Shown here: piece by piece, positions 55,574-64,000 of the stretch
Layout: each line of letters starts with the position of its first letter
Numbering within the stretch: position 1 is the stretch's first letter
Assembly (NCBI RefSeq): GCF_022809775.1
Contig: NZ_CP094380.1
Coordinates: forward strand, 2,517,501 to 2,581,500
Source of the DNA: Pseudodesulfovibrio tunisiensis
GTDB taxonomy: Bacteria > Desulfobacterota > Desulfovibrionia > Desulfovibrionales > Desulfovibrionaceae
DNA: 64,000 nucleotides
Reading direction: 5' to 3'
Position numbers and translations under genes: made by a program
The notes under the pieces: model-generated
The model's database searches: none
What the model was told of the DNA's origin: nothing
The model's input: only the letters and a program-made list of their open reading frames with translations

Positions 55574-58057
55574 CTACTTCCGGCAGAGCAGCATGCCCAG
55601 AACGCGTTTCAGGTCCTCGAAATCCACGGGTTTGGCAACATAGGCGTCCATGCCCGCATCAAGAAATTCCTCCCTGTCTCCGCGCATGGCCCGGGCCGTG
55701 AGCGCGGCAACGGGAATTTCACGCATTTCCCTGAATTCGTGGGCATTGCGGATGAAGCTGATGGTTTCCAGACCGTCCAGAACCGGCATCTGCACGTCCA
55801 GAAGCACGCAGTCGAACTGTTCCGTGGACAATTTGTCCAGCGCCTGCCTGCCGTTTTCCACGCAGACCGGGACATGGCCCAGCTTTTCCACGAATCCGGA
55901 CAGGGCCAGACGGTTGACCCGGTCGTCCTCGGCAATGAGGATGCGTCGGCCCGGTTCGGGCGTGTCCGGGCAGGACCTGTCCGAATTGCTGCGGATGTGT
56001 TCCGCCCGGGTCAGGCCCACGGCAAAGTGCACGGTGGTGCCCACGGACGGCGTGCTGGTCACGGAGACGCTGCCGCCCATGAGATCGGACAGCCGCTTCA
56101 CGATGTGCAGGCCGAGTCCTGTTCCCTGCTGCTTGGCGGGCCCGGATTCCGCCTGGGTGAACGGGTGGAATATTTCGGCCAGCTTGTCCTCGGAAATGCC
56201 TATGCCGGTGTCCGCGACCGTGAACAGCAGGCGGGCTTCATTGTCCCTGCGCGGAGTCAGTGAGTTCACTTCCACCCGGACGTGTCCGGCATCCGTGAAC
56301 TTCAGGGCATTGCCCACGAGATTGAAGATGATCTGGCGCAGCCGCATGGCGTCCCCGACCAGTTCGTCCGGCACGGTCTTTTCCATGGAGATTCTGATCT
56401 CGACCCGCTTGTCCGCGGCCATGGGAGCAAAGGTGGCCCGCACCGTGTCCAGCAGTTCGGAAAGAAGGAACGGCGCGGAAACCAGATCCATTTTTCCGGC
56501 CTCCACCTTGGACAGGTCCAGAATGTCGCCAAGAAGCCGCGTCAGGCTCCGACAGGCGCCGAGCGCAATGTCCACGTACTCGCGCTGCCTGTGCTCCAGA
56601 TTCTCCATGCGCAGAAGCTGGAGCATGCCCAATGTGCCGTTCAGGGGCGTGCGCAGTTCATGGCTCATGTTGGCCAGAAATTCGCTCTTGGATCGGCTGG
56701 CGGCCTCGGCCCGATCCTTGGCCTGCACCAGTTCGGCCTCGATGTGCTTGCGGTCCGTGATGTCCTGAAACGATCCGCGCACCCTTGCCGGGGTGCCGTC
56801 CTCCTCGAATTCCACTTCCGCATGACAGTCCGCGTATCGGGTCGTCCTGTTGTCGAAGAGCAGGCGCAGTTCCATGTCGAAGGGATCGCCCCCGTGCCGA
56901 GCTTGTTCCACGGCATCCAGAAACCGGCGCAGGTCCTCCGGGTGAATCCGTTCCAGAAAATGGGCGAAGTCCGGTTCATCCCAGCCCGGAGTCAGTCCCA
57001 TGATGCGGAACATTTCATCGGACCACACGCAGTGTCCGGTGGCCAGATCGCGTTCGAAATATCCGAGCCGGGCCTGCTTCTGGGCCTTGACCAGACGGTC
57101 CTCGCTGCGGCGAAGACGGTTTTCCGCCAGGGTTCTGGCCTCCAGCGAGCGTTCCAGCGCCGAATGCACCGAGCGCAGCGATCTGTACCGCCAGAGGATC
57201 ATGATGCACAGGGTGAGGATCACGGAAAACACGCTTGCCGTGGCCATGCGCGCCGTGGTCCAGAACGGGCTGGGCTTGCCGTACCAGTGCAGGTAGGCTG
57301 TTCGGTACGTTTCCGAGCCGACCACATGGGCAAGAGCATTGTCCAGTTTCCGGGCCAGAACCGCATCATCCTTGCGCAGCAGATAGCCACGCTTGAGTTC
57401 CATGAGTGGCGCGCCAGCAACCTTGATGCGGTCGTCCACCCCGATCAGCCGGGCCTTTTTCCACAGCACCGGAGCCGGAAACACGAATGCGTCGGATTCC
57501 CCGGCCAGCAGGCTGAACAGGGCCGCGTCAATGGACGGGAACGGCTTGAGCCGTATGCTGGGGTCGTGCACGAGCAGGGTCATGGCCGCGCTCTGGTCGA
57601 TTGCAGCCACATGCTTGTCGCCGAGATCGTCCGGGCCCTTGATCGTCTGGTTGTCCCGGCGCACGAAACAGGAAACGGGCACGGTTTCCATGACCCGGGT
57701 CAACCGGAATTCCGTTTTTCGGGGCAGACTTATGCCTATGCCCGGAATGCAGTCCGCCCGTCCGGAGCGCACTGCGTCCAGAGCCTCGTCCCAATTGGCG
57801 ACGAACAGATATTTCGGGGACAGGCCGGCCCGGGCGCAGACCTGTTCGAAAAGATCGATGGCGAATCCCTGGGGGCTTCCGCCCATGCCTCGGGCATACA
57901 GGGGAGGAAAATCCCGCAGCACGGCCGCCACCACGGGCGGAGGACAGGTTGTCGGGGGCGCGGACATGCCGTGTTCGGCCCGGGCTGTTGCCGCAACCGG
58001 GAAAATCAGGGCGAGCGCAAGAAAAGCGGTTCGAATGGCAGAGCTGATATGTGACAT
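55574..58057 (-). CDS. Hybrid sensor histidine kinase with periplasmic SBP_bac_3 domain
   Basis: An 827-residue hybrid kinase. A signal peptide (~1-27) leads into a bacterial solute-binding family 3 domain (~40-265, FAIDLFEQVCARAGL and CIPGIGISLPRKTEF), then one TM helix (~273-293). A PAS domain follows (EMFRIMGLTPGW), with HisKA (His ~466 in MSHELRTPLNG), HATPase (NLVGNALKFTD, DTGIGI, GTGLGLHI) and a C-terminal receiver with the phospho-Asp (~753) in VLLDVQMPVLDG. It senses a small ligand, perhaps an amino acid, and may pass phosphate to an unlinked Hpt protein. It is transcribed alone. Confidence 0.93.
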   Translation of the reverse strand: MSHISSAIRTAFLALALIFPVAATARAEHGMSAPPTTCPPPVVAAVLRDFPPLYARGMGGSPQGFAIDLFEQVCARAGLSPKYLFVANWDEALDAVRSGRADCIPGIGISLPRKTEFRLTRVMETVPVSCFVRRDNQTIKGPDDLGDKHVAAIDQSAAMTLLVHDPSIRLKPFPSIDAALFSLLAGESDAFVFPAPVLWKKARLIGVDDRIKVAGAPLMELKRGYLLRKDDAVLARKLDNALAHVVGSETYRTAYLHWYGKPSPFWTTARMATASVFSVILTLCIMILWRYRSLRSVHSALERSLEARTLAENRLRRSEDRLVKAQKQARLGYFERDLATGHCVWSDEMFRIMGLTPGWDEPDFAHFLERIHPEDLRRFLDAVEQARHGGDPFDMELRLLFDNRTTRYADCHAEVEFEEDGTPARVRGSFQDITDRKHIEAELVQAKDRAEAASRSKSEFLANMSHELRTPLNGTLGMLQLLRMENLEHRQREYVDIALGACRSLTRLLGDILDLSKVEAGKMDLVSAPFLLSELLDTVRATFAPMAADKRVEIRISMEKTVPDELVGDAMRLRQIIFNLVGNALKFTDAGHVRVEVNSLTPRRDNEARLLFTVADTGIGISEDKLAEIFHPFTQAESGPAKQQGTGLGLHIVKRLSDLMGGSVSVTSTPSVGTTVHFAVGLTRAEHIRSNSDRSCPDTPEPGRRILIAEDDRVNRLALSGFVEKLGHVPVCVENGRQALDKLSTEQFDCVLLDVQMPVLDGLETISFIRNAHEFREMREIPVAALTARAMRGDREEFLDAGMDAYVAKPVDFEDLKRVLGMLLCRK

Positions 58058-58139
58058 GATGCGGCTTTCTTCCCTCCGGGTAATCGGTCGGCCATATCGA
58101 ATATGCCATAAGCCGGAAGAATGACAACCGCGTTAGAAA

Positions 58140-58174
58140 TAAAATCGGCCCGAACGTGCAATCACGCCCGGGCC
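58140..58174 (-). terminator. Terminator of rsmG
   Basis: The stem GGCCCG-AA-CGTG/CACG-CC-CGGGCC (58147-58174) is followed on the minus strand by GATTTTATTTC. It lies about 30 bases past the rsmG stop. Confidence 0.75.
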
Positions 58175-58203
58175 AAGGTCCTTTTTCGATTTTTCAGGAA
58201 GAA

Positions 58204-58881
58204 TCAGCAGGGGCGGACAGCCCAGAAGAACCGTTCCGAGCCTGCCGCGGGATAGGAGGCCACGTCGCCGAGCTTCCAGCCCGACGGCAGTTCCTCGTTT
58301 TTCGGGGCCGGATCATTGGACATGATGACCACGGTGCCGCACTGGTCCGCGTCCTGACGGAGCATGGGCCGCACGAATTCCAGCAGCTTGGGCCACGGCA
58401 TGAACGCCCGGCTCAGGACAAGGTCGGCCGTGCCGCGATGTCCGGCGGCTTCCAGCCGGGAGAGCGCGTCCTCGGCCCTGCCGTGGAACACGTCCGTGCC
58501 TGCCTGCCTGAGTCGGCCCAGCGCCATCTTCATGAACACGGCGCGTTTTTCCCGCACCTCCACCAGCCAGTAGTCTCCGTCCGTCCACAGGGCGCGCAGG
58601 GAAATGCCCGGCAGGCCGGCTCCTGCGCCAAGGTCCAGACTGAGCGGTTTTTCCGGCAGATCCAGTTCGCTCAGAAAATCCGCAAGAAATAGGGAATCCA
58701 CGATCAGGGTGTCGAACACGGTGCGCCAGTCCGATTTGCCCACCAGATTCATCTTCCTGTTCCACTTGATGAGCAGGTGCAGATACGCGGCCACGAGCTC
58801 GGCCTGCGCATCCGTGATCCCGCGTCCAAGGGCCTGTGCCGCTCGGGAAACCGCTTCCGGAGAGGGGTGCTGTTCGTTCAT
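58204..58881 (-). CDS. rsmG: 16S rRNA (guanine-N7) methyltransferase RsmG
   Basis: A 225-residue SAM methyltransferase modifying G527 of 16S rRNA. The family pattern is clear: HLLIKWNRKMNLVGKSD, HDSLF-type segment VDSLFLADFL, the SAM motif LDLGAGAGLPGISLRAL and LVLSRAFMPWPKLLEF. ATG 58881 (MNEQHPSPEAV) starts the family domain; the ribosome site is weak. It is the next gene below eno and is separated from it by a terminator. Confidence 0.92.
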   Translation of the reverse strand: MNEQHPSPEAVSRAAQALGRGITDAQAELVAAYLHLLIKWNRKMNLVGKSDWRTVFDTLIVDSLFLADFLSELDLPEKPLSLDLGAGAGLPGISLRALWTDGDYWLVEVREKRAVFMKMALGRLRQAGTDVFHGRAEDALSRLEAAGHRGTADLVLSRAFMPWPKLLEFVRPMLRQDADQCGTVVIMSNDPAPKNEELPSGWKLGDVASYPAAGSERFFWAVRPC

Positions 58882-59002
58882 CCAGCCGTGGATACACGAA
58901 CTCACGTTTTCGGTAAATGCGAAATTTTGCCGCATCGGAGTCGCGTTCCGCTTCAGCCGGATTTCAAGGCTGCGGCGAGCCTTCAGGTCCTGTTTCACAT
59001 GC

Positions 59003-59041
59003 AAAAGGGGCCGCCCCTTGCGGAGCGGCCCCTTGTTTTTT
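59003..59041. terminator. Terminator between eno and rsmG
   Basis: A 10-bp stem AAGGGGCCGC/GCGGCCCCTT (59004-59034) is followed by GTTTTTTTC on the plus strand and TTTTGC on the minus strand. It ends the minus-strand eno transcript. Confidence 0.8.
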
Positions 59042-59061
59042 TCTCGATGGAATTTCGAGGG

Positions 59062-60408
<1,347 letters not shown>

Positions 60409-60464
60409 CTAGACGAATTTCGCACGGTGCACAAATGTATACGGCAGCGCTGTGCCGGACACAG

Positions 60465-61238
60465 TTATTTTCCAAAGTACGCGCTCCACAGCCCGTTCAT
60501 GACCAGATCGGGTTCCAGATGATGGATGGCCGGGCAGACCTCGGCAATGGAACGGGCAAGTCCGCCCGTGGCCATGACGTACGGTTCGGTTTCCATCTGT
60601 CTGGCCAGCCGGGCGACCAGCCCTTCGATCATGGCCCCGAATCCGAACACCAGTCCCTGATTCAGGCATTCCGCCGTGGAGCGGCCCCATGTGAGCTCGG
60701 TATTTCCCACGCGCAGGTCCACCTTGGGCAGCTTGGCCGTGTCTCCGGCAAGGGCTCGGGCCGAGGACAGCACGCCCGGGCAGATCAGGCCGCCCTGAAA
60801 TGTCGTGTCCGTGACGCACGCCAAGGTGGTGGCCGTGCCGAAGTCGATGACGATCAGGTCCTTGCGGTCGCTGATGCGCCGGGCAGCGGCGCAGCCAACC
60901 AGAATGTCCGCGCCCACCTGTTCGGGCCGGGCATAGCGGTTTTCCAGATGCAGGGGCAGGTCCGCAGGCACGAACAGGGCTTCGCAGTCCATGAACCGCC
61001 GGGCCATGCGCGTGAGCAGCGGGTCCAGCGGCGGAACCACGGACGAGATGACGCACGCCTCCACGCTGGACGGCTTCACGTTTTCGCGCCGCAGGATCAC
61101 GTCGATCTTGAGGCCCCAGTCGTCATTGGTGTTGGCCGGACGCGTGGGCAGGGTGTATGCCGCGCCCAGTCCGTTTTCATCGGCAACCCCGATCTTGGTA
61201 TTGGTGTTGCCTGCGTCGAACAGCAGAATTGTGGACAT
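60465..61238 (-). CDS. coaX: Type III pantothenate kinase
   Basis: A 257-residue ASKHA-fold kinase phosphorylating pantothenate for CoA synthesis. The N-terminal phosphate loop is LLFDAGNTNTKIGV, with GADILVGCAAARRI, VIDFGTATTLACV and YVMATGGLARSIAEV. Start ATG 61238 has GGAGGAAAC upstream; the frame stays open far beyond it but that extension is antisense to the next genes. The PanF symporter in this window would supply the substrate. Confidence 0.95.
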   Translation of the reverse strand: MSTILLFDAGNTNTKIGVADENGLGAAYTLPTRPANTNDDWGLKIDVILRRENVKPSSVEACVISSVVPPLDPLLTRMARRFMDCEALFVPADLPLHLENRYARPEQVGADILVGCAAARRISDRKDLIVIDFGTATTLACVTDTTFQGGLICPGVLSSARALAGDTAKLPKVDLRVGNTELTWGRSTAECLNQGLVFGFGAMIEGLVARLARQMETEPYVMATGGLARSIAEVCPAIHHLEPDLVMNGLWSAYFGK

Positions 61239-61385
61239 GTTTCCTCCGTGGCTGTTGGCTTGACGCAGTGTGTACCGCATCTTCGGCAAATGGCAAGACG
61301 CACGGGCAGGAAATAATGATGCCTCCGGTTGTCGGCGGCGCGGGATTATCCTATTGTTCCGAACTGGAATACCAAGGAGGGAACC

Positions 61386-62426
61386 ATGAATCCGGCAATG
61401 CTCATCCCGGCGCTCGAACCCATTCCCGTGCATTGGGCGTGGATCGACGTGCTGCTTATCGCAACATTTACCGTGCACATCCTGTTCATGAACGCGACCC
61501 TTGGCTCGGCGGCCGTGGCGCTGGTCCAGGCCCTGCGGGGCGATACCGGGCTTGCCCGGGACGTGGGCATGAAACTGCCGCCCCTCATCGCCCTGACCAT
61601 CAACTTCGGGGTGGCTCCGCTCCTGTTCCTTCAGACCAATTACGGGCATCTGGACTATGTCAGCTCCGTGCTCATGGGCGGCTGGTGGCTGTCCGTGACC
61701 GCTGCCCTGATGCTGGCCTACTTCGGCTTCTATTTCTTCAAGTTCCGGTTCGAGTCGCTTGGCGCGTCGCGCAACCTGCTGCTCTTCCTGACCATTGCCG
61801 CGCTGGTGTTCGTGGGCTTCATGTTCTCCAACAACATGACCCTGATGCTGGTGCCGGACCTGTGGGGCGAATATTTCACGAATCACATGGGATCGTTCCT
61901 GAACTTCGGCGATCCGACCCTGTATCCGCGCTTTCTGCATTTCATGGCCGCGACTCTGGCTCTTGGCGGGCTGTTCACGGCCCTGCTCGGCGAGCACAAG
62001 GGCAATGATCATCACGTGCGCGTGGGCATGAAGTGGTTCACCTCGGCCACGCTGGTCAATCTGGGCATCGGCCTCTGGTTCCTGTTCGCCCTGCCCTCGC
62101 GCGTGCAGCAGGCGTTTCTCGGCGGCAGCATTCCGGCCACGGCCTCGCTGGTCGCGTCCCTGATCGGCGCGGGCCTGCTTCTGAGCGCGGGATTTCAGGG
62201 CAAGGTCCGGTCCGCTGCGGTCTGGACCTCGCTCACGGTCCTGTTCATGGCCATCACGCGCCACTGGGTGCGCACCCTGTCCATCGAGCCGTGGTTCAGG
62301 ATCGAATCCATGCCCGTGACCGGCCAGTACGGACCGTTCTACCTGTTCCTGATTTCCCTTGTCATCGGCGGCGGTCTCATGTGGTACATGGTGCGACTCT
62401 TTTTCAAGGCGCAGGGGAGGGCCTAG
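61386..62426 (+). CDS. CydA-like multi-TM membrane subunit
   Basis: A 346-residue protein with about eight TM helices. It resembles the N-terminal core of cytochrome bd subunit I: LIATFTVHILFMNATLGSAAVAL gives a membrane His at the position of a bd heme ligand, and INFGVAPLLFLQTNYG matches the quinol-oxidase second helix pair. There is no CxxCH. AAGGAGGGAACC precedes the ATG. It is translationally coupled (three-base gap) to a heme-c-bearing paralog. A membrane electron-transfer role with quinol is likely; whether it reduces O2 is unknown. Confidence 0.75.
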   Translation: MNPAMLIPALEPIPVHWAWIDVLLIATFTVHILFMNATLGSAAVALVQALRGDTGLARDVGMKLPPLIALTINFGVAPLLFLQTNYGHLDYVSSVLMGGWWLSVTAALMLAYFGFYFFKFRFESLGASRNLLLFLTIAALVFVGFMFSNNMTLMLVPDLWGEYFTNHMGSFLNFGDPTLYPRFLHFMAATLALGGLFTALLGEHKGNDHHVRVGMKWFTSATLVNLGIGLWFLFALPSRVQQAFLGGSIPATASLVASLIGAGLLLSAGFQGKVRSAAVWTSLTVLFMAITRHWVRTLSIEPWFRIESMPVTGQYGPFYLFLISLVIGGGLMWYMVRLFFKAQGRA

Positions 62427-62429
62427 CTC

Positions 62430-64000
62430 ATGGAATATCCCATCTGGAAACTCGCGACTCTCGGCGGCGGCTTCTGGGTCGCCCTGATCTCCACCCTGCA
62501 TGTGTACGTGGCCCATTTTGCCGTGGGCGGCGGTCTGTTTCTGGTGCTCACGGAAATGGCGGCCGCGCGCTCGGGCAATCCGCATCTGCTGGACTATGCC
62601 AAAAGGCACACCAAGTTCTTTCTGGTCCTGACCATGGCCTTTGGCGCGGTGTCGGGCGTGGCCATCTGGCTGAGCATCTCCCTGCTCGCGCCCCAGCCCA
62701 CCATCATCCTGATCAAGTCCTTCGTGTTCGGCTGGGCAACGGAATGGGTCTGCTTTCTGGGCGAGATCGTGGCCCTGCTGGTCTACTACTATGCATGGGA
62801 AAAAATGAATCGCCGGGATCACATCATCGTGGGCTGGCTCTATGCCGTGTTCGGCTGGCTGTCCCTGTTCCTGATCACCGGGATCATCGGATTCATGCTC
62901 ACCCCGGGCGAATGGCTGCAAACCCGGAGCTTCTGGGACGGCTTCTTCAATCCCACGTTCTGGCCGCAGGTGGTGTTCCGCACCTTTTTCGCGGCCGTGT
63001 GCGCCGGACTGTTCGGCTATGTCACGGCAACGCGCATCCCGGACGAGGCCACGCGCCTTTCCACGGTGCGCGTCTGTTCCCTGTGGACCATTGCCGGATT
63101 CGTGCTGCTGGCCCTGAGCGGCTGGTGGTACATTCAGGCCCTGCCCGAACCCCAGTACGCCATGGTCATGGCCAAGTCGCAGCGCGTGGCCACCTACATG
63201 CAATTCTTTTGGATATTCGGCCCGCTCGTGGTGCTCGGCGCACTGGCAATGGCCGTGAAACTGCCGCGTTCCGTGAGTTTTCCGCTGGCGCTCGTGGTCA
63301 TGCTGTTCGGCCTTGGCCTGATGGGTTCGTTCGAGTCCATGCGCGAGGCCGCGCGCAAGCCCTACCTGATCTGGGACGTGGTCTATTCCAATTCCATACT
63401 CAAGGCGCAGGTGCCTGTCCTGAATCAGGAGGGCGTGCTGGCCCACGCCAAATGGACCCCGCCGGACCTGCGCGAGATCACGGACGACAATGAACGGCAG
63501 GTCGGGGAATTCCTGTACCAGCTCGAATGCGCGTCCTGCCATTCCATTGATGGTCCCATGAACGACATCCTGCCCCTGACCGCGCCCTATGCGGATGCGG
63601 ATTCCATGGATGCGTTCCTGTCAGGCATGGGCAGCGTCAGCGTGTACATGCCGCCCTTTGTGGGCAAACCCGACGAACGCCGCGCCCTTGCGCGCTACAT
63701 TGCGGAAGAGTTGCATCCGGATCGTGCCGCGTCCGACACGGCCATTTCCGACGAACCCGTTTCGCCCGCGCCCTTCGACGATGGCGCGGAATTCGCGCTT
63801 CTGGCCTGGGGCCGGGAAGGCATGCATTTTGTCGCGGATTCCCGGTACTGGACCCTGATGCCGTCCGGTACTGCCATTCGCGCCCAGCTCGTGCGTCGGG
63901 ATTCCGCTCCCGAAGTGATCACGCAGGGCGTGGAGATCGGATTCACGGTCGAGAACGGACCGGAAGGTGTGCTTGGCGGTGGCGACGAGGGAATCTTCGA
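62430..64000 (+). CDS. CydA-like membrane protein fused to cytochrome c, 3' end outside the window
   Basis: At least 523 residues, cut by the window end. The first ~320 residues have about eight TM helices with a CydA-like start (LHVYVAHFAVGGGLFLVLTE) and GWATEWVCFLGEIVALLVYYYAWE. A soluble part follows with a single CASCH heme-c site (Cys367, Cys370, His371) and a Met in GMGSVSVYMPPF as the possible sixth ligand. A further uncharacterised periplasmic domain begins after ~residue 440. GGAGG precedes ATG 62430. It pairs with the upstream subunit, giving a quinol-to-heme-c module. Confidence 0.8.
   Translation, partial: MEYPIWKLATLGGGFWVALISTLHVYVAHFAVGGGLFLVLTEMAAARSGNPHLLDYAKRHTKFFLVLTMAFGAVSGVAIWLSISLLAPQPTIILIKSFVFGWATEWVCFLGEIVALLVYYYAWEKMNRRDHIIVGWLYAVFGWLSLFLITGIIGFMLTPGEWLQTRSFWDGFFNPTFWPQVVFRTFFAAVCAGLFGYVTATRIPDEATRLSTVRVCSLWTIAGFVLLALSGWWYIQALPEPQYAMVMAKSQRVATYMQFFWIFGPLVVLGALAMAVKLPRSVSFPLALVVMLFGLGLMGSFESMREAARKPYLIWDVVYSNSILKAQVPVLNQEGVLAHAKWTPPDLREITDDNERQVGEFLYQLECASCHSIDGPMNDILPLTAPYADADSMDAFLSGMGSVSVYMPPFVGKPDERRALARYIAEELHPDRAASDTAISDEPVSPAPFDDGAEFALLAWGREGMHFVADSRYWTLMPSGTAIRAQLVRRDSAPEVITQGVEIGFTVENGPEGVLGGGDEGIF

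Noticed and set aside
60465..63542. A 1025-codon open frame on the minus strand
   Set aside because: Only its last 257 codons are a real gene (coaX). The rest is antisense to the CydA-like genes and encodes a His/Gln/Gly/Arg-rich stretch typical of GC-rich antisense frames.

Overview
The window looks like a chromosomal segment from a GC-rich, anaerobic member of the Desulfovibrionaceae (Desulfobacterota). That assignment is inferred from gene content and order: dnaA-dnaN-gyrB-gyrA without recF, def-fmt-DUF116, a DUF39 homocysteine-biosynthesis protein, an orphan type III pantothenate kinase, PanF with YhdT, and a heme-c-bearing CydA-like membrane pair. No marker here fixes the species. I recognised no rRNA, tRNA, insertion sequence or CRISPR array.

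Layout. 1-595 is non-coding with a ~70-bp direct repeat. 596-6071 is a divergent surface-glycan-like cluster: a GNAT acetyltransferase and a polysaccharide deacetylase on the minus strand, and a radical SAM/TPR protein, a GT28-like glycosyltransferase (broken by a frame change at an A7 run) and a GT4 glycosyltransferase on the plus strand. 6277-9021 holds an orphan lipoprotein, an MBL hydrolase and a TetR regulator. 9481-11270 is the pantothenate transporter pair yhdT-panF.

11532-24325 is the most coherent block: an anaerobic carnitine/crotonobetaine respiration locus read on the minus strand in the order caiT, caiA, caiB, caiC, a MaoC-type hydratase, fixA, fixB, a micro-protein, a sodium:solute symporter, fixC, fixX, then a strong terminator. 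CaiT imports the betaine, CaiC and CaiB load it onto CoA, the hydratase interconverts carnitinyl- and crotonobetainyl-CoA, CaiA reduces the enoyl-CoA, and FixABCX delivers the electrons. The crotonase-type CaiD of enterobacteria is absent and an unrelated double-hot-dog hydratase sits in its place. CaiT also lacks the Met that stands at position 331 in E. coli.

25054-34000 holds DUF362, DUF116, fmt, def, an orphan protein, a VUT-family queuosine-precursor transporter, a dTDP-sugar ketoisomerase/aminotransferase pair, purE and purD. 34155-40123 is a complete dipeptide-type ABC importer operon with a large hairpin after the binding-protein gene and an apparent frameshift at the start of one ATPase. 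40522-46339 holds a PilZ protein, very large inverted repeats, a DMT transporter, an orphan protein, a 109-bp tandem array in the 3' region of an HD-GYP gene, an NmrA-like protein and a TPR lipoprotein.

46478-54078 is gyrA, gyrB, dnaN and dnaA (minus strand), so the replication origin is probably close. 54330-64000 holds the DUF39 protein, a hybrid sensor kinase with a periplasmic binding domain, rsmG, eno, coaX and a two-gene CydA-like quinol/heme-c membrane module cut by the window end.
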